Shown one piece after another: positions 8,458 through 18,659 of a stretch of DNA of 30,074 nt (position 1 is the stretch's first letter; each line of letters starts with the position of its first letter). The notes under the pieces are model-generated. The model saw nothing but the letters and a program-made list of their open reading frames with translations, was not told the origin of the DNA and did not search any database. The DNA is from Stentor coeruleus (lineage: Eukaryota > Ciliophora > Heterotrichea > Heterotrichida > Stentoridae). The stretch lies in the NCBI GenBank assembly GCA_001970955.1, contig MPUH01000905.1, positions 1-30,074 of the forward strand, written 5' to 3'. A program made the translations under genes and the position numbers.

Positions 8458-10275
8458 TTACCTATGATCTACCAAGCCGTCTCTTAATTTGCCAAGTTTC
8501 TGAATTAGATTCGTTTTTTCTTCCTCAAACTTTTCTCTAAGGTCAGTAAGTTCCTTCAACTTTATCTCCATCTCTTTCTCTTTCCTCTTAGCATCCTCTT
8601 CTTTTATCTTCAGCTCAAGTTCCCTTTTTTCATTTTCCCTAATATACTTATCAAAGTCTTCACTTTTCTGTTTTAAGTCCAGCATTTCTTTTTTCACCAT
8701 AGGAATAAACTCATTAGCCATAGGTGCTTTATTCCATTTCTGCATCCAAATTTCCTTTTCTTTTTCTAGTCTTTCTTCTTTTTCTCTTAGTTTTATTTCT
8801 TGAGCCCTTAAATATTTTCTTAAAGCAAAATCTTGTTCATCAACTTCTTTAGGTAAAATATCATTAAAATTAAATGTCTGTGATGAACCTTTTGGACTTG
8901 TCATAGTCGACCTTGCTGACCTTGGATATGGGCATATTGGAGGAACTGTGCTTATAGACATCCTTCCTGTAGGTGAGTTCATTTGAAAACCTATTGGGCT
9001 TGGTTTTTTACCTATAAACAACGAATCATTTAATGGAGAAGGTCTTGCTTTATATAAACTACTATACTTCTTATGGTTCTGGGCACAAGTTTTGAGCAAA
9101 GCTGAAGATTTTAGACAAGTCACATGATTTCTTAAGGAATCGAGTTCTTTTTTGATTTTCTCTTGTTGTTCAGGACATTTTTCTGACTTGTAAAAGCTTT
9201 CTAAGTCGGTAATTCGCTTTTGTAGTGTGTTTATGTCTGGCTCTTGTCCTGATGTACTATCGAAACTTGTATCATTATCACTGATATATGAGAAATCAGA
9301 AACCATTTCAGTTTCGGTAATAGGAGAGATTTTACCAAAACCTTCTAATGAGTCAAAGCTTATCATAGTTATTTCTGTTATAGTATCGCTTAGTTTTTTT
9401 GATTTGATTTCATAATTTTTGGCGATACGGTTTTTTTCTATGTAATATGCCTCGCGAAGACGCTCAATTTCTTGACGGTCTTTGACAATTTCTATGTTTT
9501 TTTTATTCAGGACACGCTCGTATTCTAGAAGCTCAAGTTTCTGAAGGTCAAGACGTTTAACTTTATTCCGGTGCTTCTCTTTTAGTTGGGAAATTTCTAG
9601 CATCTTCCACTCGTTTTCTTTCATCATCTTCTTGTTATGCATTTGAAACTTCAAAGTCATTATATCTTTAGTATTCATATTAAAATTCAAGCTACGTTCC
9701 ATATACAAATCAAAGGTTTCATCCTTATTCTGACACAGGTTTTGATCAAGCACAATAAAATCATCAAAGTTATTTTCCTTAAAGTCCACAATTTCTTTTT
9801 TCAGTGCTTCAATATACAAAATCGTACTTTCATCCAATTCTGGTTCAGCTAATCCTCTAAAAGCTTCAGCCAGCTCATCTTTCATTGTATGAACATATTG
9901 ACTTTTTAATACTCTCACATCAAATCTAAAGTTTTTCAATTTAAGTTTTCCTTTATTACTAAGCCCTTGTTCATTAAGGTTGACAATTTTTTCAGTGTCT
10001 TTAATGAGTTTATACAAGTCAGTAAGGTCAACATCTACAGCGTGAATAATTTTCGAGTTGTTTTTCAAAGAAAATACCTCTGAAATACGTTTAACAACAT
10101 CTTGGGCCGAGTCTGAACAGACTTTAATCTTAAAAGCTTTTGTCAGTTCATCACAAATGTCTTTAAGCATATCTTTTTTTCCTTTGTTGTACGGGTCATC
10201 TATTAGTTCTTGTTTATCCCTATCTAAGTCTTCTGAATGCATTGATAGATTTTCCTTGCGATGATTGTACATCAT
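8458..10275 (-). CDS. Coiled-coil protein with SP-rich linker
   Basis: A 605-residue frame ending in TAA. Two long charged helical segments (about 212-300 and 485-600) have heptad-like spacing and many E, K, R and L, as in coiled coils. Between them lies a polar linker with an acidic Ser/Asp patch (about 325-345) and a run of Ser-Pro or Thr-Pro sites at 410-465 (RPSPLN, KPSPIG, NSPTG, TSPKG), which would suit proline-directed kinases. The N-terminal 200 residues are also helical. No enzyme motif is visible and I do not recognise a family. It is probably structural, for example cytoskeletal or basal-body associated, but that is a guess from composition. An adjacent alternative ATG exists at the next codon (MM). 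Confidence 0.85.
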   Translation of the reverse strand: MMYNHRKENLSMHSEDLDRDKQELIDDPYNKGKKDMLKDICDELTKAFKIKVCSDSAQDVVKRISEVFSLKNNSKIIHAVDVDLTDLYKLIKDTEKIVNLNEQGLSNKGKLKLKNFRFDVRVLKSQYVHTMKDELAEAFRGLAEPELDESTILYIEALKKEIVDFKENNFDDFIVLDQNLCQNKDETFDLYMERSLNFNMNTKDIMTLKFQMHNKKMMKENEWKMLEISQLKEKHRNKVKRLDLQKLELLEYERVLNKKNIEIVKDRQEIERLREAYYIEKNRIAKNYEIKSKKLSDTITEITMISFDSLEGFGKISPITETEMVSDFSYISDNDTSFDSTSGQEPDINTLQKRITDLESFYKSEKCPEQQEKIKKELDSLRNHVTCLKSSALLKTCAQNHKKYSSLYKARPSPLNDSLFIGKKPSPIGFQMNSPTGRMSISTVPPICPYPRSARSTMTSPKGSSQTFNFNDILPKEVDEQDFALRKYLRAQEIKLREKEERLEKEKEIWMQKWNKAPMANEFIPMVKKEMLDLKQKSEDFDKYIRENEKRELELKIKEEDAKRKEKEMEIKLKELTDLREKFEEEKTNLIQKLGKLRDGLVDHR

Positions 10276-11965
10276 ACCTTGTTAAAAATTTATTATTAAA
10301 TGGTGAGAATTGTAAAAGTTTTGGATTTTGGCTGAGGAAAAGAGAAAAAGATTATGATTTTAGCTTTTAAAAGACGTGATTATAGAGTAAAGTTAGGCTT
10401 ATTTGTGTTGGAAGAGTTGAAAAAAAAAATATAAGGAGGAAGATGAAAAAAATATATGATAATTGTAGGTGAAGAGTAGATGATGAGCGTTTTGTATTAG
10501 AAATTAAATATTTCGGGTAAAAGATGCTTGAAATGAAAGGTTTTTATAGGATGCAGATGTTTAGGTTAGGTAAGATTGGAAATATGCTAGGATAAGCGTG
10601 ATGAGGATATGTGCTAAGGATGTTTCAGGGTAAGGTTAGGTGTATAAGGAGGGGTTTTTTGGCAAATACATAGATTTTGCTATGTAAAATATCATTTCTT
10701 TTAAGCCATCAGTTTCTGTTTTTAAATTTAAATAGGAACTTAAGCAAAGAGGTCTGTTTAAAAGCATATTTTATGCATTTAAAATTCTGACTTCTCAAGA
10801 TATTTACCTTTGTTACTATATAGGGAAATATGAGAATGTCTAAATAACTAGTAAGACTCCCTAGCAATATTTTGTGCTCTTTATGGTGTATCGTGAACAC
10901 AAATTGCTGATGATTAGAAGTAAGTAGCTTGCATAGACTAATCTTATTGAAGATAGAATGTTAAACAAGACAAAATCATTGAAATCTTTTAGAAAAAATA
11001 CTATAGACGTGGTAGAGCTAGGAAAAATCATGAAATATAGTCCCAAAATTTCAAGTTTGCAAATAAGAAAACAAACTTTTTAGTGCTAAGCCCAGCACAC
11101 TAGAAAACCAAAATGATAAAACTTTAGTCTCATCAGAAGAAACAACACAAATATCAACAATACCAATACTTAAAAATAACTCAAATAATAAAATTATTCT
11201 AAGCAGACCTCCTAATCCATTTAAAAACTATAGGGTCAAAGCAAAAACCTATAATTTCCTGTAAAAAATTATATCTCCTCACCAAAAACCCTTAAAAATT
11301 AACTACTCTATATGCAATACTTGTTAATACTACTGAATGCAGACTGTAAAATATATTTTCTTTCTATAAAACAACTTAATTTCTGTATTTGATATAGTGT
11401 TTCAATATCTATTAGCTTAATTCTCTAAATATGATAATCTTCTTTAATATTGGTTTAAAGGCTGGTGGTAAATTATATAAGGGAAGACAGGGTTTTTATA
11501 GAAGATTTATGATCTTTTTTGATGATGTATATAAAGATGATTGATGATATTTGTGTAGCCACAAGATTGGAAAAATGTTTAGGGCTAAGGTTTGTATGAG
11601 AGGATGTTTTATAGAGCGAAAATGATTTGGAAGATAGTTGAAGGGTGTTTTTTGTTATGATGTATTGATAAATTTTTGAAAATGGATTTTTTATACAGCC
11701 TGCTATAAGCTGTGATAATTTATATTTTGCTAATTCGCTATTTTGGGCAGTCAATAAGTTTGTGTGTATTTAGCGTACATTCTTTTTATATAAATATTAT
11801 TTTTAGATGAACTAACCATACCCACAAATTTCTAATAATATATTGTAAATTAGATGCAATTTACTCCATTAAGTTGCTTTATTTTTAAGACATCTATTAC
11901 GGATTAGTGATTTTTATTCTAAGGATTTACTGTGAATTAGTGGCTTAATAAACTTAAAACATTAA
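10276..11965. other. Long spacer with a possible hidden transcription unit
   Basis: No protein gene can be supported across 1.7 kb. The part at 10276-10680 is very G-rich on the + strand. Then 10700-11080 is of mixed composition, 11090-11300 is C-rich, 11300-11450 is neutral, 11450-11720 is G-rich again, and the rest is mixed. Elsewhere in the window a C-rich left flank plus a G-rich right flank brackets a gene, so 11300-11450 could be a small non-coding transcript. No tRNA or snRNA could be recognised there. Short open frames in this stretch start with non-ATG codons or lack any coding character. Confidence 0.4.
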
Positions 11966-14452
11966 CTAGTCTTGAAGAATTTCATTAGCAGACACCCTTC
12001 TAGGTACTTTAAGGTTTTTCGGTCTTGGACAAAGCTCTTTATTTCTAAAGCATTCAGTGCATTCAGGCTCATATTTATCTTCAGCATTAGACTTAGCATA
12101 ATGCGAACATGAAGGACGATGATAATGATTTCCATGTTTAAGCATTGGGGATCTAACACATGCGCATCTAAAACAAAACTCTATCCCACAATTAATCCCA
12201 ATACACTTAACATGGTCACATTTCGGATCTTTTGTATACGGCAAACGACATCTAGGGCATTGAGAAATCCCATCAGGATCATTTGTCGCTTCAGCTTCAG
12301 CAACACGTTCAGCAATAAATTTTTCAATACAATCTTCATCATCTAATTCATGATAAAAATCCCTACATCTCATACAAGTTACTGCCTGACAACTTGGACA
12401 CTGTTGTCTTCTATTTTGTGATGAAATCGTAAACTCTTTTTTACAACTAGCACAGTTTAAAAACTTTCCATCTTTTTGCATTATCAAATACAAAACCTTA
12501 TCCTGGACTTCTTTTTTAATCAATTTAGTTAATTGAGCTCCTGAGTATTTGACAAAGCAATTAGGACATTTCATAAGATTTTCAGCATTTCCATCTTTGA
12601 TATTTATATCGATATGATCATCAAAGCATTTATGACAAAAAATGTGTTGGCATTCTTCGATTATATAAACATTTTTTTCATGATTGATTTTATAACAAAT
12701 GCAGCATGCTTTATAATGTTTATTAGCAAATGATGAGAGACCTTTACCGAATTTTGTATTGCATTTTATGCATATGGTACTGAAAGGGTCATTTGGATTT
12801 GGGTCATTTTGAGGTTTTTCTAGTAGACAAGAATCACATAAAGAACAGTCACAAGGTTTCAAGCTGTCACATGATAATTCGTAGGAATAAGAGTTATTAC
12901 ATTGCTGACAGGCTTTTGTGTTGAAAATTTCGAGGTTTAGAGATGAAATATCTGAAGTGAATATTTTGAAGTCGATCATGCATTTGTTGCTGCTACAGTC
13001 TTTTAGGCAGTTTATGCAAAGATTATGCTCACAGAGTTTTTTTCTATAGTATCTTATACTTGAAAGTTCTTTCTTGCAGCCATCGCATTGAGTTCTGTGT
13101 GAGTAGTATTTGGATTTATGCTTTTCAAATGAGGATTTGCACTCAGGGCATCTTTTTTTCCCATTCCTCAAGTTCTCAAAAAGGCAATCATTGCATATAT
13201 GAAAACAATTTACAATAAAATCCTTACATTTCCCCTCAGCATTACAACAAACACATTTCAGCTCCACTCTTCCCTCTGAGTTTTGTTTATAATCTTGATA
13301 GCAGGGTAAATTGTTTTCTATATCATTCTGACTAAAATCCATATTGCAAGTTATACATTTGGGTTTTTGATATTTTTTTTTCTCTAATTTATTCAAAACA
13401 AAGAGTTTCTGTGTAGCTAATGATATAATATTTGTGAAGCATTTCACGCAATATTTATGCTTGCATTGCACTTGGAAAACTTTGGCAACTTCATGACAAT
13501 TAGTGCATTTGTTATTTTGGAGAAGGGTTTCAAAAGCTGAAATTTCAGGGATATAATTTTTGATATAAGTAAGAGAATTAGATATGTCTCCTGTTATTGG
13601 GAAGGAATTTGGGGGAGATTTTATTATTGCTGTGAGAATTTTTAGGATTAGACTTAGTTCTTGTTTAGCTTCTTTGATGTTTATTTGAAGTTCGCTAGCT
13701 TTTCCTTTTTTGTAAACACATAGTTTTTCACAGCTTTCTATGAAAGATTCGCATTTGTTTTCTTGAAAATAGGAAGATTCTATATTATCATATAAGATTC
13801 CTATGTTGTCAGCTGATTTATAAAAGGCAAATTTTGTTGTGCCACCAGGGTTTTTGATTTCAATAGTCATATTTGGTATAGTAATAAATTTAATCTGCAT
13901 ATCCAAAGCTCTAGCAAGTTCTTCATCACTATTATTAAACTTCATAAACATATCATTTCCCAAGTTATACAAAATCACCAAATTACCTTCCAACCACTTC
14001 ATCCTACTTTTTACCTCCTCCTCATTTTCACCTCCTAAAACATACTCAAGCACAGTAGAAGAATACCCACCAAGGATTTCTCTAAGTTTATCCTTCATAA
14101 ATTCATTTTTCCTCTTACATAAATGCTCTAAAATTTTCACAGCGAAAGCTACACTTTTGTTCCTTACCCCCGAGACAATTGGTCTATAAAATTTAAAAAC
14201 TTTTGAAAAATAGCTCGGGAAGTTAAGATTTGTATTTAAATCATCTGTTTTTTGTATTGAGCTTAAGGATGGTAGTTTTAGTTGGTAATATGATGAGTTG
14301 TATATGATCTGGTCACCAATCTCAATGTCTGCGAATGTAGCTTGGGAGTTGCTTTGGGTGTAAATTGAGCTGTATGGAATTGGATATTGCTGGTTTGAAT
14401 ATAACACATAAATTTGATTGTAATCTTTGCTTTGGACTTCAAAAGCTTGCAT
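11966..14452 (-). CDS. RBR-type E3 ubiquitin ligase with extra tandem RING-like modules
   Basis: An 828-residue protein ending in TAG. The C-terminal third is a RING-between-RING ligase: RING1 at about 583-632 (CCICYKIN ... CQHIFCHKCF ... CPNC), IBR at about 667-700 (CASCKKEF ... CPSCQAVTCMRC) and RING2 at about 732-780 (CPRCRLPYTKDPKCDHVKC). C745 is in the position of the catalytic cysteine that forms the ubiquitin thioester in this family. Upstream lie four more Cys/His clusters with RING-like spacing, at about 316-369, 400-438, 456-491 and 515-564. Residues 1-300 have no zinc ligand pattern and appear mixed helical. Five RING-like modules in a row are unusual for RBR enzymes. The role is ubiquitin transfer; its substrates are unknown. 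Confidence 0.9.
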   Translation of the reverse strand: MQAFEVQSKDYNQIYVLYSNQQYPIPYSSIYTQSNSQATFADIEIGDQIIYNSSYYQLKLPSLSSIQKTDDLNTNLNFPSYFSKVFKFYRPIVSGVRNKSVAFAVKILEHLCKRKNEFMKDKLREILGGYSSTVLEYVLGGENEEEVKSRMKWLEGNLVILYNLGNDMFMKFNNSDEELARALDMQIKFITIPNMTIEIKNPGGTTKFAFYKSADNIGILYDNIESSYFQENKCESFIESCEKLCVYKKGKASELQINIKEAKQELSLILKILTAIIKSPPNSFPITGDISNSLTYIKNYIPEISAFETLLQNNKCTNCHEVAKVFQVQCKHKYCVKCFTNIISLATQKLFVLNKLEKKKYQKPKCITCNMDFSQNDIENNLPCYQDYKQNSEGRVELKCVCCNAEGKCKDFIVNCFHICNDCLFENLRNGKKRCPECKSSFEKHKSKYYSHRTQCDGCKKELSSIRYYRKKLCEHNLCINCLKDCSSNKCMIDFKIFTSDISSLNLEIFNTKACQQCNNSYSYELSCDSLKPCDCSLCDSCLLEKPQNDPNPNDPFSTICIKCNTKFGKGLSSFANKHYKACCICYKINHEKNVYIIEECQHIFCHKCFDDHIDINIKDGNAENLMKCPNCFVKYSGAQLTKLIKKEVQDKVLYLIMQKDGKFLNCASCKKEFTISSQNRRQQCPSCQAVTCMRCRDFYHELDDEDCIEKFIAERVAEAEATNDPDGISQCPRCRLPYTKDPKCDHVKCIGINCGIEFCFRCACVRSPMLKHGNHYHRPSCSHYAKSNAEDKYEPECTECFRNKELCPRPKNLKVPRRVSANEILQD

Positions 14453-15642
14453 TTTATTTATATATTATGAAGTAAAGGAATTTTTGGTTAGGATTTAGTG
14501 ATAGTATTTTTATGATTGTATTTGAAAATAGGATTATTTATGAGGAATTGCCCTGTTAAGGTAATGTGTTTAGTGGATGAATTGGGTTTTTTGAAGAAAG
14601 GTTGGGGTTTTTAATGTAAATGCATGCGCTTTTTCTTTTAAAAGAATTTGGGAAAATATGAATGCAATTAGGCTTAGTATTTGAGATTGGGAAGAAAAGA
14701 TTTAGCGTTTCCTAGAACTAATATTTTTACAAAAACCATTAAAAAATTATAACCTAGAATTTGATATAGAATCCTAACATTTTATAGATTATATTTACTC
14801 TCAAATCATTTCCTATTTTTCTAATCATAAAATCTATTATCAAAATCTATAATAAACCAGCATTTTAAAGCAAAACATTAGTAATAGCCAGAAAACCGAA
14901 AGCTCAATGCATAATCAAATATTAAACTTGTACTTTTATCTATCCAATAATATTCTCATCCAACAAGAATAGGCACCTTATCACAAAATTTTACAAGTCT
15001 TAGGCATTAAAAACACTTGATTTTTTGTTGCTTAAGTTATAGCCAGAAGATTATTAAAAGGGTAAACTAATTGGTTTAAATATAAATTAGATAAAAAACA
15101 CTAGAGTGGCTCAGATAATTATTTTGACCTTAAAAAAAATATCTATAAAATAATGAAAAAATGCAGCTCTAGCTAAGTAAATTCATATTAAAATTATTTT
15201 TTATTTACTAATAACAACAAAATCAGTATTAGAATATTAATTACAAATTTATTAATAACAACAAAATCAGTATTAGAATATTAATTACAAATTTATTACT
15301 CAATAACCAGATTCTACCCTTGCTTCAAACTTATCTATCATTTTCTAAACATCCTAAACTCATTAACTAATATTTTTACCCCAAAAACCTTCCTCAAATA
15401 AAATTTATATCCCATTCATCTAGCACTTTATATCTAAATCCTCTCTAAATTTCTTCTAAACTATTGAAAACCCATAATTATCGACTATACAAATCCTTAA
15501 ACCCAAACCATGATGCTAATACCTGATCCTAACTAAAATTTGAAAAACCCTATTTTTTCGTTATCTAAATTTTATGTAAGTCTTTTAATAATGGCATATA
15601 TATGGTTGAATACTCCTGGAGAAATATTTCCTAGTGGCTATA
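14453..15642. other. Divergent spacer between RBR ligase and aminotransferase
   Basis: About 1.2 kb with both 5' ends facing in. The part at 14453-14700 is G-rich on the + strand. From about 14720 it is C-leaning, and 15300-15600 is strongly C-rich and G-poor (15361-15420 has 16 C and no G). It contains the 44-base tandem repeat at 15209-15296. No gene was found. Promoters for both flanking genes are expected here. Confidence 0.55.
15209..15296. repeat. Exact 44-base tandem duplication
   Basis: Bases 15209-15252 are repeated without change at 15253-15296. The unit begins taataacaac and ends caaatttat. It lies in a non-coding spacer. It may be a real recent duplication or an assembly slip like the N-flanked ones, although no N is present. 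Confidence 0.9.
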
Positions 15643-17112
15643 ATGTTTTCCTACCTTTTACAAAGGTTTTATATGCGTAAAGTCCTAACATTAGACTCAA
15701 TTGGGGAAAATGTGAAAAAAGCCGAGTATGCAGTTCGTGGGGATATATTGAAAAAAGCTCATGAGATTGTGGAAAATATTGCCAAAGGTGAAAAATATCC
15801 TTTTAAAACCTTAACAGCTTGCAATATTGGAAACCCTCAATTTCTTGGCCAAAAGCCATTAACCTGGGTACGTCAAGGGTTATCTTTAGTTATCAACCCT
15901 AAACTTCTTGATAACCCTGAGCTATCTTCATATTACCCTCCTGATATAATTGATCGAAGCAAATACTTATTGAGTCGAATCCAAGGTGGAGTTGGAGCTT
16001 ATTCTGATAGTCAAGGGCTTTTAGTAGTTAGGGAATCAGTGGCTAAGTATATTGAAACACGAGATAATGTTGGTCCAAGTGATCCAGCTGATATTTTCAC
16101 AACAAACGGGGCAAGTCCTTCAATTGACATTGCCCTTACTATTGCAATAAGTTCATCTCAAGATGGTGTTATGATACCAATCCCACAATATCCCTTATAC
16201 AATGCTCTTATTACTATCAAAAGAGGACATCCTATAGGCTACTATATGGACTCATCTGATGGGTACTGGTCTTTAAGCATTGACGAAATGCAGCGTTCTG
16301 TCGACCTTGCCAAAAAAAAAAATATAAAACCTAGAGCACTTGTCGTCATTAACCCAGGCAATCCAACCGGCCAAGTTCTTTCTGAAGAAAACATGCGACA
16401 AATCGTCGAATTCTGCGAAATCAACAACCTCGTGATCTTAGCTGATGAAGTCTATCAAGACAACGTCTATATTCCCTCAAAAAAATTCACTTCTTTCCGC
16501 AAAATCATCAGACAAATGGGCACCAAAACCGAACTTTTCTCCTTCCAAAGTTTATCCAAAGGTTTCTATGGCGAATGTGGTATTCGTGGTGGTTATATGG
16601 AAATACTCAACATAGACAATCAAGTCAAAAGTCAAATATTAAAACTTGCATCAATCATGTTATGCTCTTCAACATTAGGCCAAGTTGGTATTGAACTTGT
16701 TTTAAACCCTCCTTTAGAAAAAATGCCAAGTTTTGAAAAGTATGATATTGAGAAAAATGAGATACTTTCTGCATTAAAAAGAAAAGCATTACTCATGTAT
16801 GAGTTATTGAATACTATGGATAATATCACTTGTAATTATGTTGAAGGAGCTATGTATGCTATGCCTTGTGTTACAATGTCACAAAAAGCTATTGATGAGG
16901 CTAGGAAAATAGGGGTTACTGCTGATAAGTTTTATGTTATGAAAGCATTAGAAGAAACAGGGATTATTTTAGTGCCAGGATCTGGGTTTGGTCAGAAACC
17001 TGGGACATTTCATTTTAGGATCACGGTACTTACCCCTGAAAGTAGTCTTAGGGAATTACTTTTGAGCTTCAAGAATTTCAATAATAACTTCCATAAACAA
17101 TATAGGGATTAG
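15643..17112 (+). CDS. ALT: Alanine aminotransferase
   Basis: Catalyses L-alanine + 2-oxoglutarate to pyruvate + L-glutamate, using pyridoxal phosphate. The 489-residue product from ATG 15643 has the full-length class I/II aminotransferase fold and ALT-specific stretches: VLTLDSIG with EYAVRGDI near the start, ANIGNPQFLGQ-type text (CNIGNPQFLGQKPLTWVRQ), GAYSDSQG, INPGNPTGQVLS, LADEVYQDNVY and FQSLSKGFYGECGIRGG. The last contains the PLP-binding lysine (K306) and ends in the ALT signature. The N-terminus MFSYLLQRFYMRK is hydrophobic and basic, so mitochondrial targeting is possible. A start at the internal ATG 15673 would remove it and give a cytosolic form. The frame ends in TAG. The gene is divergent from the RBR ligase gene and monocistronic. 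Confidence 0.95.
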   Translation: MFSYLLQRFYMRKVLTLDSIGENVKKAEYAVRGDILKKAHEIVENIAKGEKYPFKTLTACNIGNPQFLGQKPLTWVRQGLSLVINPKLLDNPELSSYYPPDIIDRSKYLLSRIQGGVGAYSDSQGLLVVRESVAKYIETRDNVGPSDPADIFTTNGASPSIDIALTIAISSSQDGVMIPIPQYPLYNALITIKRGHPIGYYMDSSDGYWSLSIDEMQRSVDLAKKKNIKPRALVVINPGNPTGQVLSEENMRQIVEFCEINNLVILADEVYQDNVYIPSKKFTSFRKIIRQMGTKTELFSFQSLSKGFYGECGIRGGYMEILNIDNQVKSQILKLASIMLCSSTLGQVGIELVLNPPLEKMPSFEKYDIEKNEILSALKRKALLMYELLNTMDNITCNYVEGAMYAMPCVTMSQKAIDEARKIGVTADKFYVMKALEETGIILVPGSGFGQKPGTFHFRITVLTPESSLRELLLSFKNFNNNFHKQYRD

Positions 17113-17593
17113 ATTATAGTGTTTTAGGTTAGGCTTTTTGAATAATTGGGAGTTAGGATGTTTTGTCAGGATTTTTTAGAAAGTATAGTGAGAGGGGGTT
17201 TTTGCTTTTGCATGGTTGCGATATTTTCTTATATAGTTTATGATCAAATTTGGTATCGTTTTGTAACAATTAGACTAGTAATGTTGAAAATCAATCCGGT
17301 TTAAATTTTTATAATAAATAGGTAGATAAATGCTTTAGCATATAATAAATGGAAGATGAAAAGTGTTCAAACGTTTCACCTAAGTCTATAATAATAACAG
17401 CAATACTCAAAACTCACATTTTTCACTATAAAAATCTATCAAAATTAACAAATTCTTCAGCAAATAACATATTTCCTTATTGTTTATATAAAATATAATA
17501 CTATAATGAAAATTATATAGTAATCAAATCTTTCATATCTTTATATTATTCCTTGATTTATATTATAAAATTTTATACTAATAGCGAGAAATA
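17113..17593. other. Spacer downstream of aminotransferase
   Basis: G-rich on the + strand just after the gene (17161-17220 has 19 G and 4 C), then C-leaning at about 17390-17560, just before the small reading frame at 17594. No gene seen. Confidence 0.55.
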
Positions 17594-17776
17594 ATGATAA
17601 TAGATCAAGTACTTATGCGCCAAACAGGCTGAATCAAAAAAAAAATTTAAAATGTTGTTTTTATTGATAGAGTGAAAAATGTTCCTCTTTGTACTGTCTT
17701 CGACTATGACCAAATTGAAATGTTAAGTGAATCTGAGAGCCCAAAATCAAAAAGTTGTGCCTGTTTTATAATCTAA
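17594..17776 (+). pseudogene. Possible small gene or remnant with one in-frame TAA
   Basis: From ATG 17594 a frame runs 60 codons to TAA 17774-17776. It is interrupted by one TAA at 17648-17650 and contains one TGA at 17630-17632. The part after the TAA reads like protein: NVVFIDRVKNVPLCTVFDYD, then an acidic Ser patch and a C-terminus SCACFII whose cysteines would suit lipid modification. The TAA is one base from CAA. The stretch has a C-rich left flank and a G-rich right flank, as real genes in this window do. It could be a recently killed gene, a mis-assembled one (an A10 run lies just before the stop) or chance. No family is recognised. Confidence 0.3.
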
Positions 17777-18659
17777 TTAAAATATGCTTGAGGCACTTTG
17801 AGGATAAGAAACAAAAGCTATATATATTAATATAAGTAACATTCTTGTGGGGATGAAGTTTATGATTTACTGGGAATGATAGGAAAAAAGTTGCTTTTAA
17901 GTATGGGAGGGTGTTAAATTAATAAGTTACATCATATTAAATGAAAATGGGGAAATATAAATAGTTTAGCTTAGAGTTTTGATTTAGGTAAGATATATGA
18001 GATAATGATTGCTAAAATAGATAAAGAGAACTCACTTTATAATACTAACTTTATATGCTATTTTTTTAATTTTGACTTTTGATATATAATATTAAATTCT
18101 GGTATGACGCGAATCAAATTGAACTGAATAATCAATATTTAGAGTTTTCGAGAAATCAGAAAAGCCCCATGAAAATTTTGCATTTTCACAAAGTTCATGG
18201 CCACTTTATTATTAATTGATTTAAATATATAAGATATTTTTGTTAAAATTCTTGCAATGAAAAATCTATTAAGTTTAATATTGTGAAGGTAAAAAGTATA
18301 CGAAATCTTAAAGGATCAATAAGGAAAAAATACAAATTTGTTATTATTTACCTTTTTGGTAATATTATATGCTTTAGAATGAAATTGTAAGTGCACAGCT
18401 TAATGATATATTGCGATATAAACTCATAATCTTTAAAATATAATTCCACATAGCCATCTATATAACTTATATTAAATCATTTTCCTAGCCTCAAAAGCAA
18501 ATTTCAGGTATTTTCAATATAAACTACACTCAATTTATCATAACCCTGACAAAATCAAGTTCCATAATCTTATAAATCTAATCCTAAATCTAACTCTTAT
18601 CTCCTTCCAAAAATAAAAAAAAATAAAAATATCTGTCTAATAACCTACTGAAAAATCAA
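17777..18659. other. Spacer upstream of Kelch gene
   Basis: G-rich on the + strand to about 18010, mixed to about 18400, then C-rich up to the Kelch start. A stop-poor frame around 18090-18230 has some coding-like text but no start codon, so it is not called. Otherwise no gene is seen. Confidence 0.45.

Noticed and set aside
10720-11085. Plus-strand frame that reads like protein if TAA and TAG are taken as Gln
   Set aside because: It needs about seven stop codons in 130 to be sense. Conserved genes in the window clearly end at TAA/TAG. The flanking skew is also the wrong way round for a gene. In AT-rich DNA such text can arise by chance.
11473-11754. 93-codon minus-strand open frame
   Set aside because: It starts at TTG rather than ATG, shows no recognisable domain and lies in a G-rich spacer whose composition makes long minus-strand frames likely.
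18090-18240. Stop-poor plus frame (YDANQIELNNQYLEFS and following)
   Set aside because: No start codon, no homology recognised, and an overlapping open frame runs in another register. Too short to support.
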